From assembly GCA_040219515.1 (NCBI GenBank), contig JAVJSI010000014.1, positions 310,001-374,000 of the forward strand: 64,000 bases of DNA, given 5' to 3'. The notes beneath the pieces are model-generated. The model saw nothing but the letters and a program-made list of their open reading frames with translations. It did no database searches and was not told where the DNA came from. The DNA comes from Acidimicrobiales bacterium (GTDB taxonomy: Bacteria; Actinomycetota; Acidimicrobiia; Acidimicrobiales; Aldehydirespiratoraceae). Within the stretch, counting starts at the first letter, position 1, and each line of letters starts with the position of its first letter. Made by a program: the position numbers and the translations under genes. This document shows positions 49,924-58,808 of the stretch, one piece after another.

Positions 49924-51247
49924 CCGAACGGTCGTCGGGCCCTCCGTCGACGAGGACGACATCGAAGCGGGCCCGGTGCAACACGCTGGCGGCGATGGAT
50001 GCCCGGGCCCCGGAGGCGCAGTGGACCCAGAGCTGGTTGTCGGGCACGTGGTGGAGGTGGTCGAGCAGTTCGTGGAGCGGGATGTTGATGGCTCCGTCCA
50101 GGTGGCCGGCCTCGTATTCGTCGCTTCGTCGCACATCGATGACGTCGAAGTCTCGGTCGGTGATGGCGACCGCGGCGAGATCGTCATAGTCGACCACCGG
50201 GTACTCGCTGGTGGCCAGTCGATCAACGGACGCGGCGAGGTCCCCGGCCGAGGGACGATCGATGCCGATCCGGCACAGGGCACGTTGGGCAAGGGTGATG
50301 TCGTCGGGGTTCTCGGCCAGCAGTGTGAGCCTCGACGCCCACGGCATGAGCCAGCCGAGGTGGGTGGGGAGACCTTCGGCCTCGAAGTTGAAGGTGCCGA
50401 CGAGATGGCGGCCGGCGTAGGCACACCGGTCGCGAAGGTCGACGACCCATTCGCCTGCGTCGAGGCGCGCGGCCAGTTCGTCGACATCGACACCGACGGG
50501 TGCCGACAGGTCGGGCTCGGCGATGCCGGCTCGATTGAGAGGGCCCATGTGGGCGTAGTAGGCGGGGTAGTCGGTCAATCCGGCGAGCAGTTCTTCGACG
50601 AAGGCGTCGACGTCGTCGTTGGCGAGTGCCGGGTTGGTGCGTTCGTCGCCGATGGTGCCGCTCTGGCGATCGGCCCCGGCCTGGGCGGAACAGAAGCTGC
50701 CGAATCCGTGCGTCGGGTACACGGGGACATCGTCGTCGACGTCCTCGACCAGTGATCGTACGGTCGCCCACTGGTCTCGAGTGAGTTGATCGGTTGCGTC
50801 CTCGCCCACCAGGTCGGTGCGTCCAACCGTGCCGTACAGCAACGATCCGCCCGTGAACACGGCACGAACGAAGCCGTCGAGGTGGACGAGATAGCACAGG
50901 TGGGTGTGGGTGTGGCCGGGGCTGTGCCGGGCCTCCACGGTCATCGTCCCAACGCGGATCATGTCGCCGTGGGTGACGCCCTGCACGCCGAAACTGAGGT
51001 CGTCGTCGATGTTGGCAACGATGGCGGCGCCGGTGCGTCGGCTGAGCGCGAGGCCCCCGCTCACGTAGTCGTTGTGCACGTGGGTCTCGAAGACCTTCGA
51101 GATCGTGACCGCGTGACCGGCGGCGGCCGAGAGCACGCGGTCGATGTCGCGGGGTGGGTCTACGACGAACGCGGTCGTACCGTCGTGAACGAGATAGCTT
51201 CGATCACCCAGTCCCGGCGTGTCGATCGTGTGAACCATCACGGGCAT
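49904..51247 (-). CDS. Metallo-beta-lactamase-fold protein with two rhodanese domains
   Basis: A 447-aa protein. The metallo-beta-lactamase domain has the metal motif ETHVHNDYVSGG, then HSPGHTHTHLCYLV and FTGGSLLYGTVGRTDL, as in persulfide dioxygenases and glyoxalase II relatives. The first rhodanese domain (WVVDLRDRCAYAGRHLVG) lacks the catalytic Cys; the second (VIDVRRSDEYEAGHLDGAIN) has it in LWVHCASGARAS. The predicted role is oxidation of a persulfide made or carried by the rhodanese. ATG 51247 is preferred because GAAAGG lies before it; upstream extensions are less protein-like. Confidence 0.82.
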   Translation of the reverse strand: MPVMVHTIDTPGLGDRSYLVHDGTTAFVVDPPRDIDRVLSAAAGHAVTISKVFETHVHNDYVSGGLALSRRTGAAIVANIDDDLSFGVQGVTHGDMIRVGTMTVEARHSPGHTHTHLCYLVHLDGFVRAVFTGGSLLYGTVGRTDLVGEDATDQLTRDQWATVRSLVEDVDDDVPVYPTHGFGSFCSAQAGADRQSGTIGDERTNPALANDDVDAFVEELLAGLTDYPAYYAHMGPLNRAGIAEPDLSAPVGVDVDELAARLDAGEWVVDLRDRCAYAGRHLVGTFNFEAEGLPTHLGWLMPWASRLTLLAENPDDITLAQRALCRIGIDRPSAGDLAASVDRLATSEYPVVDYDDLAAVAITDRDFDVIDVRRSDEYEAGHLDGAINIPLHELLDHLHHVPDNQLWVHCASGARASIAASVLHRARFDVVLVDGGPDDRSVRRERR

Positions 51248-51517
51248 CGGGGGCCTTTCGCCGGAGTGGGCATGGGCGGTCGGGCTGACCGGCTCTCGGC
51301 TCATCGAAGCGTTACCCGTTGGTCCACGAGCGAAACATCGCCGGTCTCGTTCTCCCGTCGCGTTTGCGGGTCGGTCATGACGGAAAACCCTGCCGAGCGT
51401 CCTCATGGCCATGAAGACTGAGACTTCGACTCGTGCGGCGCGGTTCCTCACGAAACGTCTTGTGTGCGCCTTGCCCCCGAGCGCATCTGGGTCACGTACC
51501 GCTGCGTGCCACGCCCC

Positions 51518-51904
51518 TCAGACTCTGGTGATCCTGAGGTCCGGCACCTGGGGGAAGTCGTCGTCCTGTGTGACGACGGCGACGTCGAGCGCGAGGGCGG
51601 TCGCCGCGATCCACGAGTCGTTGACCGGCATGCGTTGTCCGCTGTCACGCAGTTGGACCCGTAGGCGCGCCCACTCGCGGGCGACGGCATCGTCGACGGG
51701 AACAGGGTCGAGTCGCAGCGCAGCGGTGAGCGTGGTCAGCCGCCGGTCGCGAGTCTCCACGGACTCGGCGGCCAGCACGCCCGCCCGCAGTTCACCGATG
51801 GTGATGATCGACACGGCCAGTTCATCGGGCAGAGCCTCGACCCTCAGGGGCCGGCCGGTCTCTCGAGCGATGAACACCGAAGTGTCGGCCAGGCCGCGGC
51901 TCAC
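51518..51904 (-). CDS. vapC: VapC-family PIN-domain toxin
   Basis: A 128-aa PIN ribonuclease. The four acids are present: LADTSVFIA, TIGELRAGV, NDSWIAATAL and TQDDDFPQV. VapC toxins cleave tRNA or rRNA. The start overlaps the antitoxin stop by four bases. Confidence 0.85.
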   Translation of the reverse strand: MSRGLADTSVFIARETGRPLRVEALPDELAVSIITIGELRAGVLAAESVETRDRRLTTLTAALRLDPVPVDDAVAREWARLRVQLRDSGQRMPVNDSWIAATALALDVAVVTQDDDFPQVPDLRITRV

Positions 51905-52155
51905 GGGAGCGGGAGTTCATCGGTCATCTCGCCGGCGAGATCGGCAAGGTCATCGGTGAGGCCGGGATCGGCCTGGTGCTCCAGGATGGATGCGGCGAAC
52001 TCGGCTCGTGCGAGCCAGCGCGGCCGGTGGCCGACGGGGGCCAACACCGCCTTGGGCCGTCCGTCCACAGTGATCGTGATCGTTTCGCCGGACTCGACAC
52101 GGTCCAGCAGCGATCGTGTCGAGTTGCGGAGCTCCCGCGATGCGACGTCGGCCAT
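51901..52155 (-). CDS. Phd/VapB-like antitoxin
   Basis: An 84-aa protein, MADVASRELRNSTRSLLDRV and onward. ESGETITITVDGRPKAVLAP is the Phd/YefM DNA-binding fold; the acidic C-terminus (DDLADLAGEMTDELPLP) binds the toxin. The promoter is leaderless, with TACAGT six bases before the ATG. Confidence 0.82.
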   Translation of the reverse strand: MADVASRELRNSTRSLLDRVESGETITITVDGRPKAVLAPVGHRPRWLARAEFAASILEHQADPGLTDDLADLAGEMTDELPLP

Positions 52156-52161
52156 GCGACA

Positions 52162-52167
52162 ACTGTA
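52162..52167 (-). promoter_or_regulatory. -10 box of VapBC (TACAGT, leaderless)
   Basis: Minus strand GCTACAGTTGTCGCATG. The core CTACAGTTG...CATG is the same as at both nucleotidyltransferase modules (33889, 42601). Confidence 0.55.
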
Positions 52168-52198
52168 GCAGATGTGCGACGCCTGGCACCGCGCCCGC

Positions 52199-52633
52199 TC
52201 CGTCTGGGTGCATCCGGGTCATGGATGTCGAGGCGCTCCGCGTCGGGCCATCGGGACTCGTCGCGGTTCGCGGCGCCGGGCAACAGGAGCATGGCACTCC
52301 CCTCGGGGACGGTTCGGCCCTGGAACTCGATGTCGTGGGCGACATGGCGCCCGACCTGAGGGGCCGGCGGTTCGAAGCGGAGGGTCTCCTCGATCGTCGC
52401 GGGGATCAGCGACCGGTCACTCACGATGCCGCACCGCGTCCGGAGATCAGGTTGACGTTGTCGCGCAACCCGCGTTCGACGTCGTCGAAACGACTCACTG
52501 CGAAGAAGTCGAACTCTTCGTTGTAGTCGAGCGGCGTCTCTTGTCGCAGCCGCTGGAAGACCGGGTACGGGTCGTGGTTGATGGCGATGTCGTAGGGGTC
52601 GTAGTCGACCGGGGACGTGGAGACGGCGGACAA
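52199..52633 (-). pseudogene. Cytochrome P450 remnant
   Basis: The N-terminal part (DPYDIAINHDPYPVFQRLRQ, then FDFFAVSRFDDVERGLRDN) and a central part (IPATIEETLRFEPPAPQVGR, then VPEGSAMLLLPGAANRDESR) of a P450 lie in two overlapping frames joined near 52424. About 150 residues between them, including the I-helix, and the heme-Cys loop at the C-terminus are missing. The VapBC genes begin where the C-terminus should continue. It cannot bind heme. Confidence 0.75.
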
Positions 52634-52709
52634 CAGGATCTCCTGGGATCGTGACGAGGCGCGATCATTTCGTTTCCCAGCGATCGCCGCCCGCCTCCGT
52701 CACCGGTGG

Positions 52710-53411
52710 TCACGCGGGAATGGCGTAGGCAACGACGTTGTCGTCGTAGCTGCGAAGCGTCGGGTTGAAGGTCCCGCCGCAGGTGACCAGGGCCACGATC
52801 GGGTCGCCGTCCTTGGCGAATATCCGGTCGACCGGCAACTCGTTCTTGGGGTACTGGCCGACATCGATGATCACGAAATCCTGCACGGAGCCATCGTCGT
52901 AGCCGATCGTGACCCCCGCGCCGACGTTCACGTCGTCGAGGTTGCGGAACACCCCGTCGGCGTCGTTGTAGGCGATGTGGGCGGCCAGAACCGCCGATCC
53001 CGCCCGGCCGGGGCTCGAACTCCATCGGTACCAGCCGACTTCCCTGGCGCCGGGGATCTCCATCTCGCCGTTGGGCTCGACCCCGACGTCACGCACCTCG
53101 GCACCCGTGACGCCGATGCTTCGGATGTCGACCGAGATCGGCTGCGGAACCGGCGTGGTGGCCAACGGATCGAACAGCAGGCTCCCGGCCGGCTGCACCA
53201 GGTCGGCCAGTGGCGAGACCTCGGGACCCGGCGTCGGCTCCGAGGTGGTCGTGGTCGGTGGAGCCGACGCCGACCCGGGGGCTACGGCATCCGCATCCTC
53301 GGCGACCGACGTCGTCGGCGCGGGCCCGCCCGACGCGGCACCGCCGCCGGCGCAGGACCCGACCAGAATGGCCAGGGCGAGCATGCCGGCGGCGGTGCGC
53401 AGGGTGTTCAC
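52710..53411 (-). CDS. Class F-like sortase
   Basis: A 233-aa protein with a lipoprotein-type or membrane N-terminus (MLALAILVGSCAGGGAASGG) and a long Pro/Thr linker. The catalytic domain has AVLAAHIAYNDADGVFRNLD (His), ALVTCGGTFNPTLRSYDDNV (Cys and Arg). Sortases attach surface proteins through a C-terminal sorting signal. The GTG at 53411 is chosen. It lies 7 bp downstream of the DUF4397 gene, a plausible substrate. Confidence 0.82.
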   Translation of the reverse strand: MNTLRTAAGMLALAILVGSCAGGGAASGGPAPTTSVAEDADAVAPGSASAPPTTTTSEPTPGPEVSPLADLVQPAGSLLFDPLATTPVPQPISVDIRSIGVTGAEVRDVGVEPNGEMEIPGAREVGWYRWSSSPGRAGSAVLAAHIAYNDADGVFRNLDDVNVGAGVTIGYDDGSVQDFVIIDVGQYPKNELPVDRIFAKDGDPIVALVTCGGTFNPTLRSYDDNVVAYAIPA

Positions 53412-53418
53412 CTGTGGG

Positions 53419-54213
53419 TCAGGCCTTGACCGTGGCGAGGCGGCGGGTGCCGATGCCGAGGCCGAGCAACGCGATGACCGCAACCGCGGTGATGGCCAGC
53501 GTGTTGACGCCGCTGTCGTCGACCGGGCTGTTGCCGGTGTTGACGACGGTGGGGCTGGAGCCGAGGCCGGCGATGCTCTGGGTCAGGACCGAGAGGCTGT
53601 CGGCATCGAGCGAACCGACGGCGTAGACGATGAGCGACTCGCCTTCGGTGATGGGCAGGTCGGCCGGGCCGATCACGACGGGTTCGGTGGCACCGGTGGG
53701 CACGACCTCAGCCGAGATGGTGCCGGCGGGGAGATCGGCCTGCGCCTCCTGGCCGTTGGTCACGTTGGTGAACGCGGCGTCGCCGTTGGCGAGGATGTCC
53801 ACGGCCGGAGCGGCTGCGGTGTGCCGGACGACGAGGCGACCTTCACCGGCGGCGATCGCCGAAGTGTCGTTCTCGAAGACCGCTGCCGTCGGGTTGGCGT
53901 CGGCATCGAGGTGGGCGATGACAGTGAAGTTGCCGCTCGCGGGGACGTCGAAGTCGCCGAGGTCGATGGCGACCGTGTCGGTGCCGGCGAGGTTGACGGT
54001 CAGGCCGGCGAGGGTCTGACCGGCGAACGAGGAGAGGTCCTCCATGTCACCGAACGACAATCCCTCGATGACGGCGCTGCCGTCGACGACGACATCGACG
54101 TCGGTGTCGGGGATTCCGTGGGCCAGCATGATCGTGGCATCGTCCTGCGCGCCGGCCGGCGACGCAAGCATCATGGTGAACAGTGCAACCAGCACTGCGA
54201 CGGACTTCTTCAT
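53419..54213 (-). CDS. DUF4397 surface protein, likely sortase substrate
   Basis: A 264-aa secreted protein with a signal peptide (MKKSVAVLVALFTMMLASPA, cleaved after AGA). Two DUF4397 repeats follow: ATIMLAHGIPDTDVDVVVDG and LVVRHTAAAPAVDILANGDA. The C-terminus has a sorting-signal layout: VVNTGNSPVDDSG, a hydrophobic stretch (LAITAVAVIALLGLGIG) and a basic tail (TRRLATVKA). NTG would be a variant of the LPxTG cleavage site. GGAGCTC precedes the ATG. It is co-transcribed with the sortase. Confidence 0.8.
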   Translation of the reverse strand: MKKSVAVLVALFTMMLASPAGAQDDATIMLAHGIPDTDVDVVVDGSAVIEGLSFGDMEDLSSFAGQTLAGLTVNLAGTDTVAIDLGDFDVPASGNFTVIAHLDADANPTAAVFENDTSAIAAGEGRLVVRHTAAAPAVDILANGDAAFTNVTNGQEAQADLPAGTISAEVVPTGATEPVVIGPADLPITEGESLIVYAVGSLDADSLSVLTQSIAGLGSSPTVVNTGNSPVDDSGVNTLAITAVAVIALLGLGIGTRRLATVKA

Positions 54214-54402
54214 GGTGAGCTCCGTTGGTCGGACCCACAACGGTGTTGGTGTGGGTTGTGGGTCCTACGGAACGCGATTGCGCCGCAGATGCACACCCGG
54301 GCGAAAGCACGGTCTGGGTCCAGGAGGCGGTGGGCGACGCCGTCCCCCTCGCCGGGCTCGCGTTGGTCTTGCCGACCGAGCCGGCGGCTGCGATCGTGGC
54401 CC

Positions 54403-54789
54403 ATGCCCACCACGGTCGCCCAGTACTGCATCAACGTCACCGATCTCGAGCGGTCGGTCCGGTTCTACGAGGACCTCATCGGTCTGCCGGTGCAGACCCG
54501 CATCGAGACCGACGACTTCTCCGAGATCGTCCTCGCCGCCCACGACGGCGGCGGACGCCTCCAGCTCGCGTATCACCGCGACCAGGACGGGCCGATCGAC
54601 CACGGCAACGCGCTCTGGAAGATCTACTTCAACGTCGAGGACGCAGAGGAAACCCACCGCCGCGTGGTCGAGGCGGGCTACGAGAGCGAGAGCGCGCCGA
54701 AGCAGCTCGACCGTTGGCCGGTCACCGTTGCCTTCGTGCGTGACCCCGACGGCTACCTGATCGAGCTGCTGCAACGACACGCCGACTGA
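54403..54789 (+). CDS. VOC-family (glyoxalase-like) protein
   Basis: A 128-aa protein. YCINVTDLERSVRFYEDLIG is the N-terminal VOC motif, and FVRDPDGYLIELLQRH the C-terminal metal-binding motif. Such proteins are small metal-dependent dioxygenases, isomerases or glyoxalases. ATG 54403 gives the usual length. No substrate is suggested by context. Confidence 0.8.
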   Translation: MPTTVAQYCINVTDLERSVRFYEDLIGLPVQTRIETDDFSEIVLAAHDGGGRLQLAYHRDQDGPIDHGNALWKIYFNVEDAEETHRRVVEAGYESESAPKQLDRWPVTVAFVRDPDGYLIELLQRHAD

Positions 54790-54810
54790 CGCGCCATCGG
54801 CGCCTCGGGC

Positions 54811-55725
54811 TCAGGTCAGCCAGGCCAGGAACTCGCGGGTGCGGGCCTGCTCTTCGGGTGTGCCGACCACGTTGGCGCACAGCTCGGTCATCCCGGCGTC
54901 GACATAGCGCGAGAGCTGCGCCGTCACCTCGACCTCGTCGCCGAGCACGACGAGGTCGACCGGGTCGGTCACCCCTTCGGCGGCGACCTTGCGGGCGTAG
55001 GACGGCATGGTGGCGACGCGATCCATCATCGGGGCCAGACGGTCCCGCGCGGCGGAGCCGTCGTCGCTGACGCAGACCGGGATGCCGACGATCACCCGCG
55101 GTGCGGGCCGAGACGCGTCGTCGGCGGCCCGACGCAGGGTCGGCACGATGTCACGCTCGAGCGCCACGGGGCCGGTCATCCAGGTGACCGTGCCGTCGGT
55201 GGCGCGGCCGGCGAGCTCGAGCATGCGGGGCCCGAGCGCGGCCAGCACGACGCTCGGCGCCGCCGCTTCGATCGGCGTCGTCAGTCGGGCCGTGACGTGA
55301 TCGCCCTCGACGTCGCAGCGTCGCTCGTCCGACAGCAACCCGTCGACGGCCTCGATCACCTCGGCACACACGTCGACGATGCCGCGGTAGGGCACGCCGA
55401 ACCATCCTTCGGACACCGCGGGGTGGGTGACGCCCAATCCCGCGGTGAGTCGACCCGCACCGATGGCGTCGGCGGTGGTCAGCGTCTGCAGCGCAAGTGG
55501 AATCGGGTGTCGTCCCTGGATCGGCACGACGGCCGTCCCGAGGCCGATGCCGGGTACCTCGCGGCCGGCAACCGCCAGCACCGTGAACGCGTCGAGCCCG
55601 TTCGTCTGGGGCAGCCACACCATCTCGAAGCCGCCGTCGGCCGCCGAGCGGACCCGCTCCACGGCCTGGGCCACCGACGTCGCGTCGCTGCCGGCGAACA
55701 GACCAACGGTGAAACGTCCCCTCAT
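54811..55725 (-). CDS. Luciferase-like (probably F420-dependent) oxidoreductase
   Basis: A 304-aa protein of the bacterial-luciferase-like monooxygenase fold: RFTVGLFAGSDATSVAQAVE, GFEMVWLPQTNGLDAFTVLA, IGLGTAVVPIQGRHPIPLAL and RLTAGLGVTHPAVSEGWFG. Actinobacterial members generally use F420. TACCCT lies seven bases before the ATG (55725), a likely leaderless start. Divergent from the CmcJ-like gene. Confidence 0.82.
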   Translation of the reverse strand: MRGRFTVGLFAGSDATSVAQAVERVRSAADGGFEMVWLPQTNGLDAFTVLAVAGREVPGIGLGTAVVPIQGRHPIPLALQTLTTADAIGAGRLTAGLGVTHPAVSEGWFGVPYRGIVDVCAEVIEAVDGLLSDERRCDVEGDHVTARLTTPIEAAAPSVVLAALGPRMLELAGRATDGTVTWMTGPVALERDIVPTLRRAADDASRPAPRVIVGIPVCVSDDGSAARDRLAPMMDRVATMPSYARKVAAEGVTDPVDLVVLGDEVEVTAQLSRYVDAGMTELCANVVGTPEEQARTREFLAWLT

Positions 55726-55820
55726 GGGCGGCAGGGTAGCCCCGCCGCGCCGTGTCGAGCTTCGGTCACCGGGTCGCTCGACCGCTCGCCCGTGGAGGCT
55801 GACCTGGGTAGCGTCGTGGT

Positions 55821-56948
55821 GTGCGAGCAACCCTCACGTTCTCCGAGCCGAGCCATGTCACGCCCGACGCCGAGCGTCCCGGACTTCTCCGGGCCGACTT
55901 CGCATCCGAGGACGGCACCGGCGACGAGCACGTGTGCGACGTCACCGACCTCTCGGCGCCCGGCGCGATCGAACCGGGCCTGGAGGCCGCGGGGTTCGAG
56001 ACGATCGGCCTCGAGGCCAACACGGCACTCCAACGGGCGCTCGCCGATGTTCGTCGGCGTGACCGGCTGACGAGCGACGCCGAGGCGGCGATCCGACAGA
56101 GTCTCACCGGCACCGAGGTGGAGCTGGCGAACGGCACACGGCTTCGCATCGACCTGGTCGTCGACGACGGCTTGTTCTACCGTCGAGCCGGCCCCGGCTG
56201 GATCGACGTCAACCCGGGTGGGATCGTCGGCGCCAACGGGCACGGCGGCGCGAAGTACGTCCACGGCGACCAGGACGTCTACGGCACGCCGCTGCGTCAG
56301 CTGATGCACGACACCGCGCCGGACACGTTCCGCCACGTCACCCCGGACGGCCGTAACGACGACGCCGCCACCTTCCTGCTCAACCTCTGGATTCCGCTCC
56401 ACGCGCCGGTGCAACCCCTCACCCTCATGGACGGGCGCACCCTCGACGCCGAGCGCCACCAGCTGCGTTTCGGGCTACCCGTCGACGGGTTCCTCGAGCG
56501 CGACGACGACGCCGCGATCAACGACATCTGGCGCTTCCTGTATCACGAGGACCAGCAGTGGTTCGTGCGGACCGACATGGATTCGCGTCAGGGTTACCTG
56601 TTCAACACCCTCGGCTCCGGGCACGGCGCCGCGTGTCTCGCCGGTGAGGAAGCGCTCGTTCCGCTCTTCCGCGCGTTGTCCGGGGCCGTGAGCGCAGTCG
56701 GGTCCGGCGATGGGGTCCCGGCGCCCGTCAACGTGTCGACGATCGAGCCCCCCGACGACGCGCCCGACGCGATCCGCCGGGGATGGACGCGACTGGCCGA
56801 GCAGGTCGACCGGGCGAACGCGCTGATCACCGGTGCCGGATCCGACGAGGCGTGGAACGAGTGGCGCACCGGCACCGTCGACGCGCTCGACGCCGTCGTC
56901 CGCCGCTCGGTCGAGCTCCGCCTCGTCGCCTCCGTGATCGAGGGGTAG
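55821..56948 (+). CDS. CmcJ/NvfI-like oxidoreductase
   Basis: A 375-aa protein. VHGDQDVYGTPLRQLMHD and FLLNLWIPLHAPVQPLTLMD match the CmcJ/NvfI iron-dependent oxygenase-like pattern (VHxDQ and NxWxPL-xx-P). The C-terminal 100 residues are helical. The start is GTG 55821: TAGCGT at 55809-55814 lies six bases upstream, so it is leaderless. Substrate unknown. Confidence 0.65.
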   Translation: MRATLTFSEPSHVTPDAERPGLLRADFASEDGTGDEHVCDVTDLSAPGAIEPGLEAAGFETIGLEANTALQRALADVRRRDRLTSDAEAAIRQSLTGTEVELANGTRLRIDLVVDDGLFYRRAGPGWIDVNPGGIVGANGHGGAKYVHGDQDVYGTPLRQLMHDTAPDTFRHVTPDGRNDDAATFLLNLWIPLHAPVQPLTLMDGRTLDAERHQLRFGLPVDGFLERDDDAAINDIWRFLYHEDQQWFVRTDMDSRQGYLFNTLGSGHGAACLAGEEALVPLFRALSGAVSAVGSGDGVPAPVNVSTIEPPDDAPDAIRRGWTRLAEQVDRANALITGAGSDEAWNEWRTGTVDALDAVVRRSVELRLVASVIEG

Positions 56949-57010
56949 CCCCGTCAGCTCGCGCCCGGTCTCGATCGGTGGTCAAGCGATCAGCCGGGCG
57001 CGACGATGCA

Positions 57011-57574
57011 ATGTGTATGGGTCGTTTCTTCCTTCACCGCGTCCGTTGGGCTGCCGTCGTCTGCGCCCTGATGATCGTCACCTCCTGTGGAGACGATGAC
57101 GACAGCCCCGCAGGCCCCGCCGGCGGCGCCGAAGAACCGGACTCGGGCGAGGCGGACTCGGCTGAAGCCGACTCGGGTGATGCCCCGTCGTCCTCTGCGG
57201 CGAGCGGCTCGGTCACCGTCGACGGCGTGACCTATGAGTTCACCGACGTCACCGAATGCGAGGTGGGTGGCGAGACCTGGGGACCCGAGTGGCGCAGCTT
57301 CATCGCCTTCGACGAAGGCGGACGGAACCATGTCAACATCACGCACGCCGCCGCTCCCGACGACTGGATGACGTCGTTCGACCTCGACGTCGGTCTGCAG
57401 AACGCCCGGACGCTCGACGAGGGGAATCCGGACCAGGGGTGGACCGCAGGGATGGGCGGGTCGGTGGCGGCCACTCTGACCGACACCGGCGCGCAGGGAA
57501 CCGCCGAGGTCACCAACCTCGATGTCGTCGAGGGCGCGGTCGACGCCACTGCGAGCTGGTCGTTCTCCTGCTGA
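57011..57574 (+). CDS. Small secreted lipoprotein
   Basis: A 187-aa protein with signal and lipobox (WAAVVCALMIVTSCGDDDD), a Gly/Glu/Ser-rich linker and a beta-rich domain (GSVTVDGVTYEFTDVTECEV) ending in ATASWSFSC. The terminal and internal Cys may pair. Similar domains recur in actinobacterial lipoproteins without known role. ATG 57011 and ATG 57017 are both possible. Confidence 0.65.
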   Translation: MCMGRFFLHRVRWAAVVCALMIVTSCGDDDDSPAGPAGGAEEPDSGEADSAEADSGDAPSSSAASGSVTVDGVTYEFTDVTECEVGGETWGPEWRSFIAFDEGGRNHVNITHAAAPDDWMTSFDLDVGLQNARTLDEGNPDQGWTAGMGGSVAATLTDTGAQGTAEVTNLDVVEGAVDATASWSFSC

Positions 57575-57613
57575 AGCCGGACCCGTCGTCGGGACCCGGT
57601 TGATCGACGCGTC

Positions 57614-58348
57614 TCAGAGGGGCACGGGGGCGAAGACGGCCTCGATCTCGACGATCTGGCCGCCGACCACCCGGAACCGCTCGGCGATCCGGACCGTCAT
57701 CTCGTCGTCGGGACCGTCGCCGATGCGGGCCCGCAGATCGTAGAACACGGCGGCATCGGGGCCATCGACGAACCAGCGCTCGTCGGTGATGGCCTGCACC
57801 GTGTGCATGATCTCGGACTCGAGCGAGCGGCGGAGTTCGTCGCCATCGTCGGCGGTGACCTGTCCGTTCTCCACCCGCCAGAGGTCGGACGCGGCCGGCA
57901 CGTCGGTGGCGTCGTGGCTGACGAGGGCGGCGACGTAGCGCTGAGCGGCGGCGAGGGTCTCGTCGCCGTCACCGGGTGCTGCTGGGTGACGTTCGGGTCT
58001 CGGCGGTCGTGGTTCGCCCAGCCGCGCCGTGTAGACGACCTCGATCTCCTCGATCATCCCGTCGCGCACGGTGAAGCGCTCGCCGATGTAGGCGGGGATG
58101 AGCGCGTCGCCGTCCATGTCCGCGTCGAGGTCGTAGAAGGTGACCGCGTGGTCGCCGTCGACGAGCCAGCGAAACCCGTGTGTGGTCACCTTCGGCTCGC
58201 GGCGGATGACGGCGCGCAGTTCGTCGGCGTTCTGCGCCATCACCTTGCCGTTGTTGATCCGCCGGACGTGGTCGGCGAGGGGCACGGAGTCGGCGTCGTG
58301 GCTGATCAGCGCATCGAGGTAGGTGGTGGCAGCGGCGACGATCGTCAT
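57614..58348 (-). CDS. Tandem NTF2/SnoaL-like domain protein
   Basis: A 244-aa protein with two copies of one NTF2-like domain: AATTYLDALISHDADSVPLA...VRRINNGKVMAQNADELRAV and AQRYVAALVSHDATDVPAAS...WRVENGQVTADDGDELRRS. Each ends in an FxVxxGxIxEIExVF phrase. The copies have the DUF8021-type SHDADxVPxA motif. No catalytic residues assigned; the fold binds small hydrophobic molecules. ATG 58348 chosen. Confidence 0.72.
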   Translation of the reverse strand: MTIVAAATTYLDALISHDADSVPLADHVRRINNGKVMAQNADELRAVIRREPKVTTHGFRWLVDGDHAVTFYDLDADMDGDALIPAYIGERFTVRDGMIEEIEVVYTARLGEPRPPRPERHPAAPGDGDETLAAAQRYVAALVSHDATDVPAASDLWRVENGQVTADDGDELRRSLESEIMHTVQAITDERWFVDGPDAAVFYDLRARIGDGPDDEMTVRIAERFRVVGGQIVEIEAVFAPVPL

Positions 58349-58475
58349 GGCGCCATCCTCGCGCGGGTGGGCGACCCGCACGGCGTGGCTGGTCGAGAAC
58401 GGCCGTTCGTCACACCACACGAGATTTCTCGTCGGAAGTGAATCCTTTCACCTTGCTCGGTCCGTAGAGGGAAAC

Positions 58476-58808
58476 ATGGAACCGATGTCGACCCCCCACG
58501 CTGCGGTCCGGCTGCTCGAAGAACTCGTCGCCGAACGCATCGACCCGCTCGTGTCGAAGACGGAGGTGTACGACCGACTGCTCGACCTCCGCAACTTGGT
58601 CACCGAGCTCCCGTCGATCACCGCGATCGTCGACGACCGCCTCCGCGCCGTCCCCGGGGCCACACTGGTGCCCGGCGCGTGGTGGCACGAAGAGCTGCGA
58701 TCGTTGCGGATGCTCCTGGATGCAGCCTTCATCCCCGAATCCGCAGCGCAGATCACCGACTCGATCACCCCATACGACCGACCGCTCGAAGGAGCCCCCA
58801 CATCATGA
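58476..58808 (+). CDS. Hypothetical helical protein
   Basis: A 110-aa helical protein, MEPMSTPHAAVRLLEELVAE and onward. AGAGGGA before ATG 58476 fixes the start. It overlaps the DoxX-like gene by four bases (ATGA), so the two probably act together. No family recognised. Confidence 0.55.
   Translation: MEPMSTPHAAVRLLEELVAERIDPLVSKTEVYDRLLDLRNLVTELPSITAIVDDRLRAVPGATLVPGAWWHEELRSLRMLLDAAFIPESAAQITDSITPYDRPLEGAPTS

Noticed and set aside
51339-51400. CTCGTTCTCCCGTCGCG near 51345 as a further dyad-repeat copy
   Set aside because: The second arm AGAA is missing and only the CTCGTTCT part matches, so it is probably chance.
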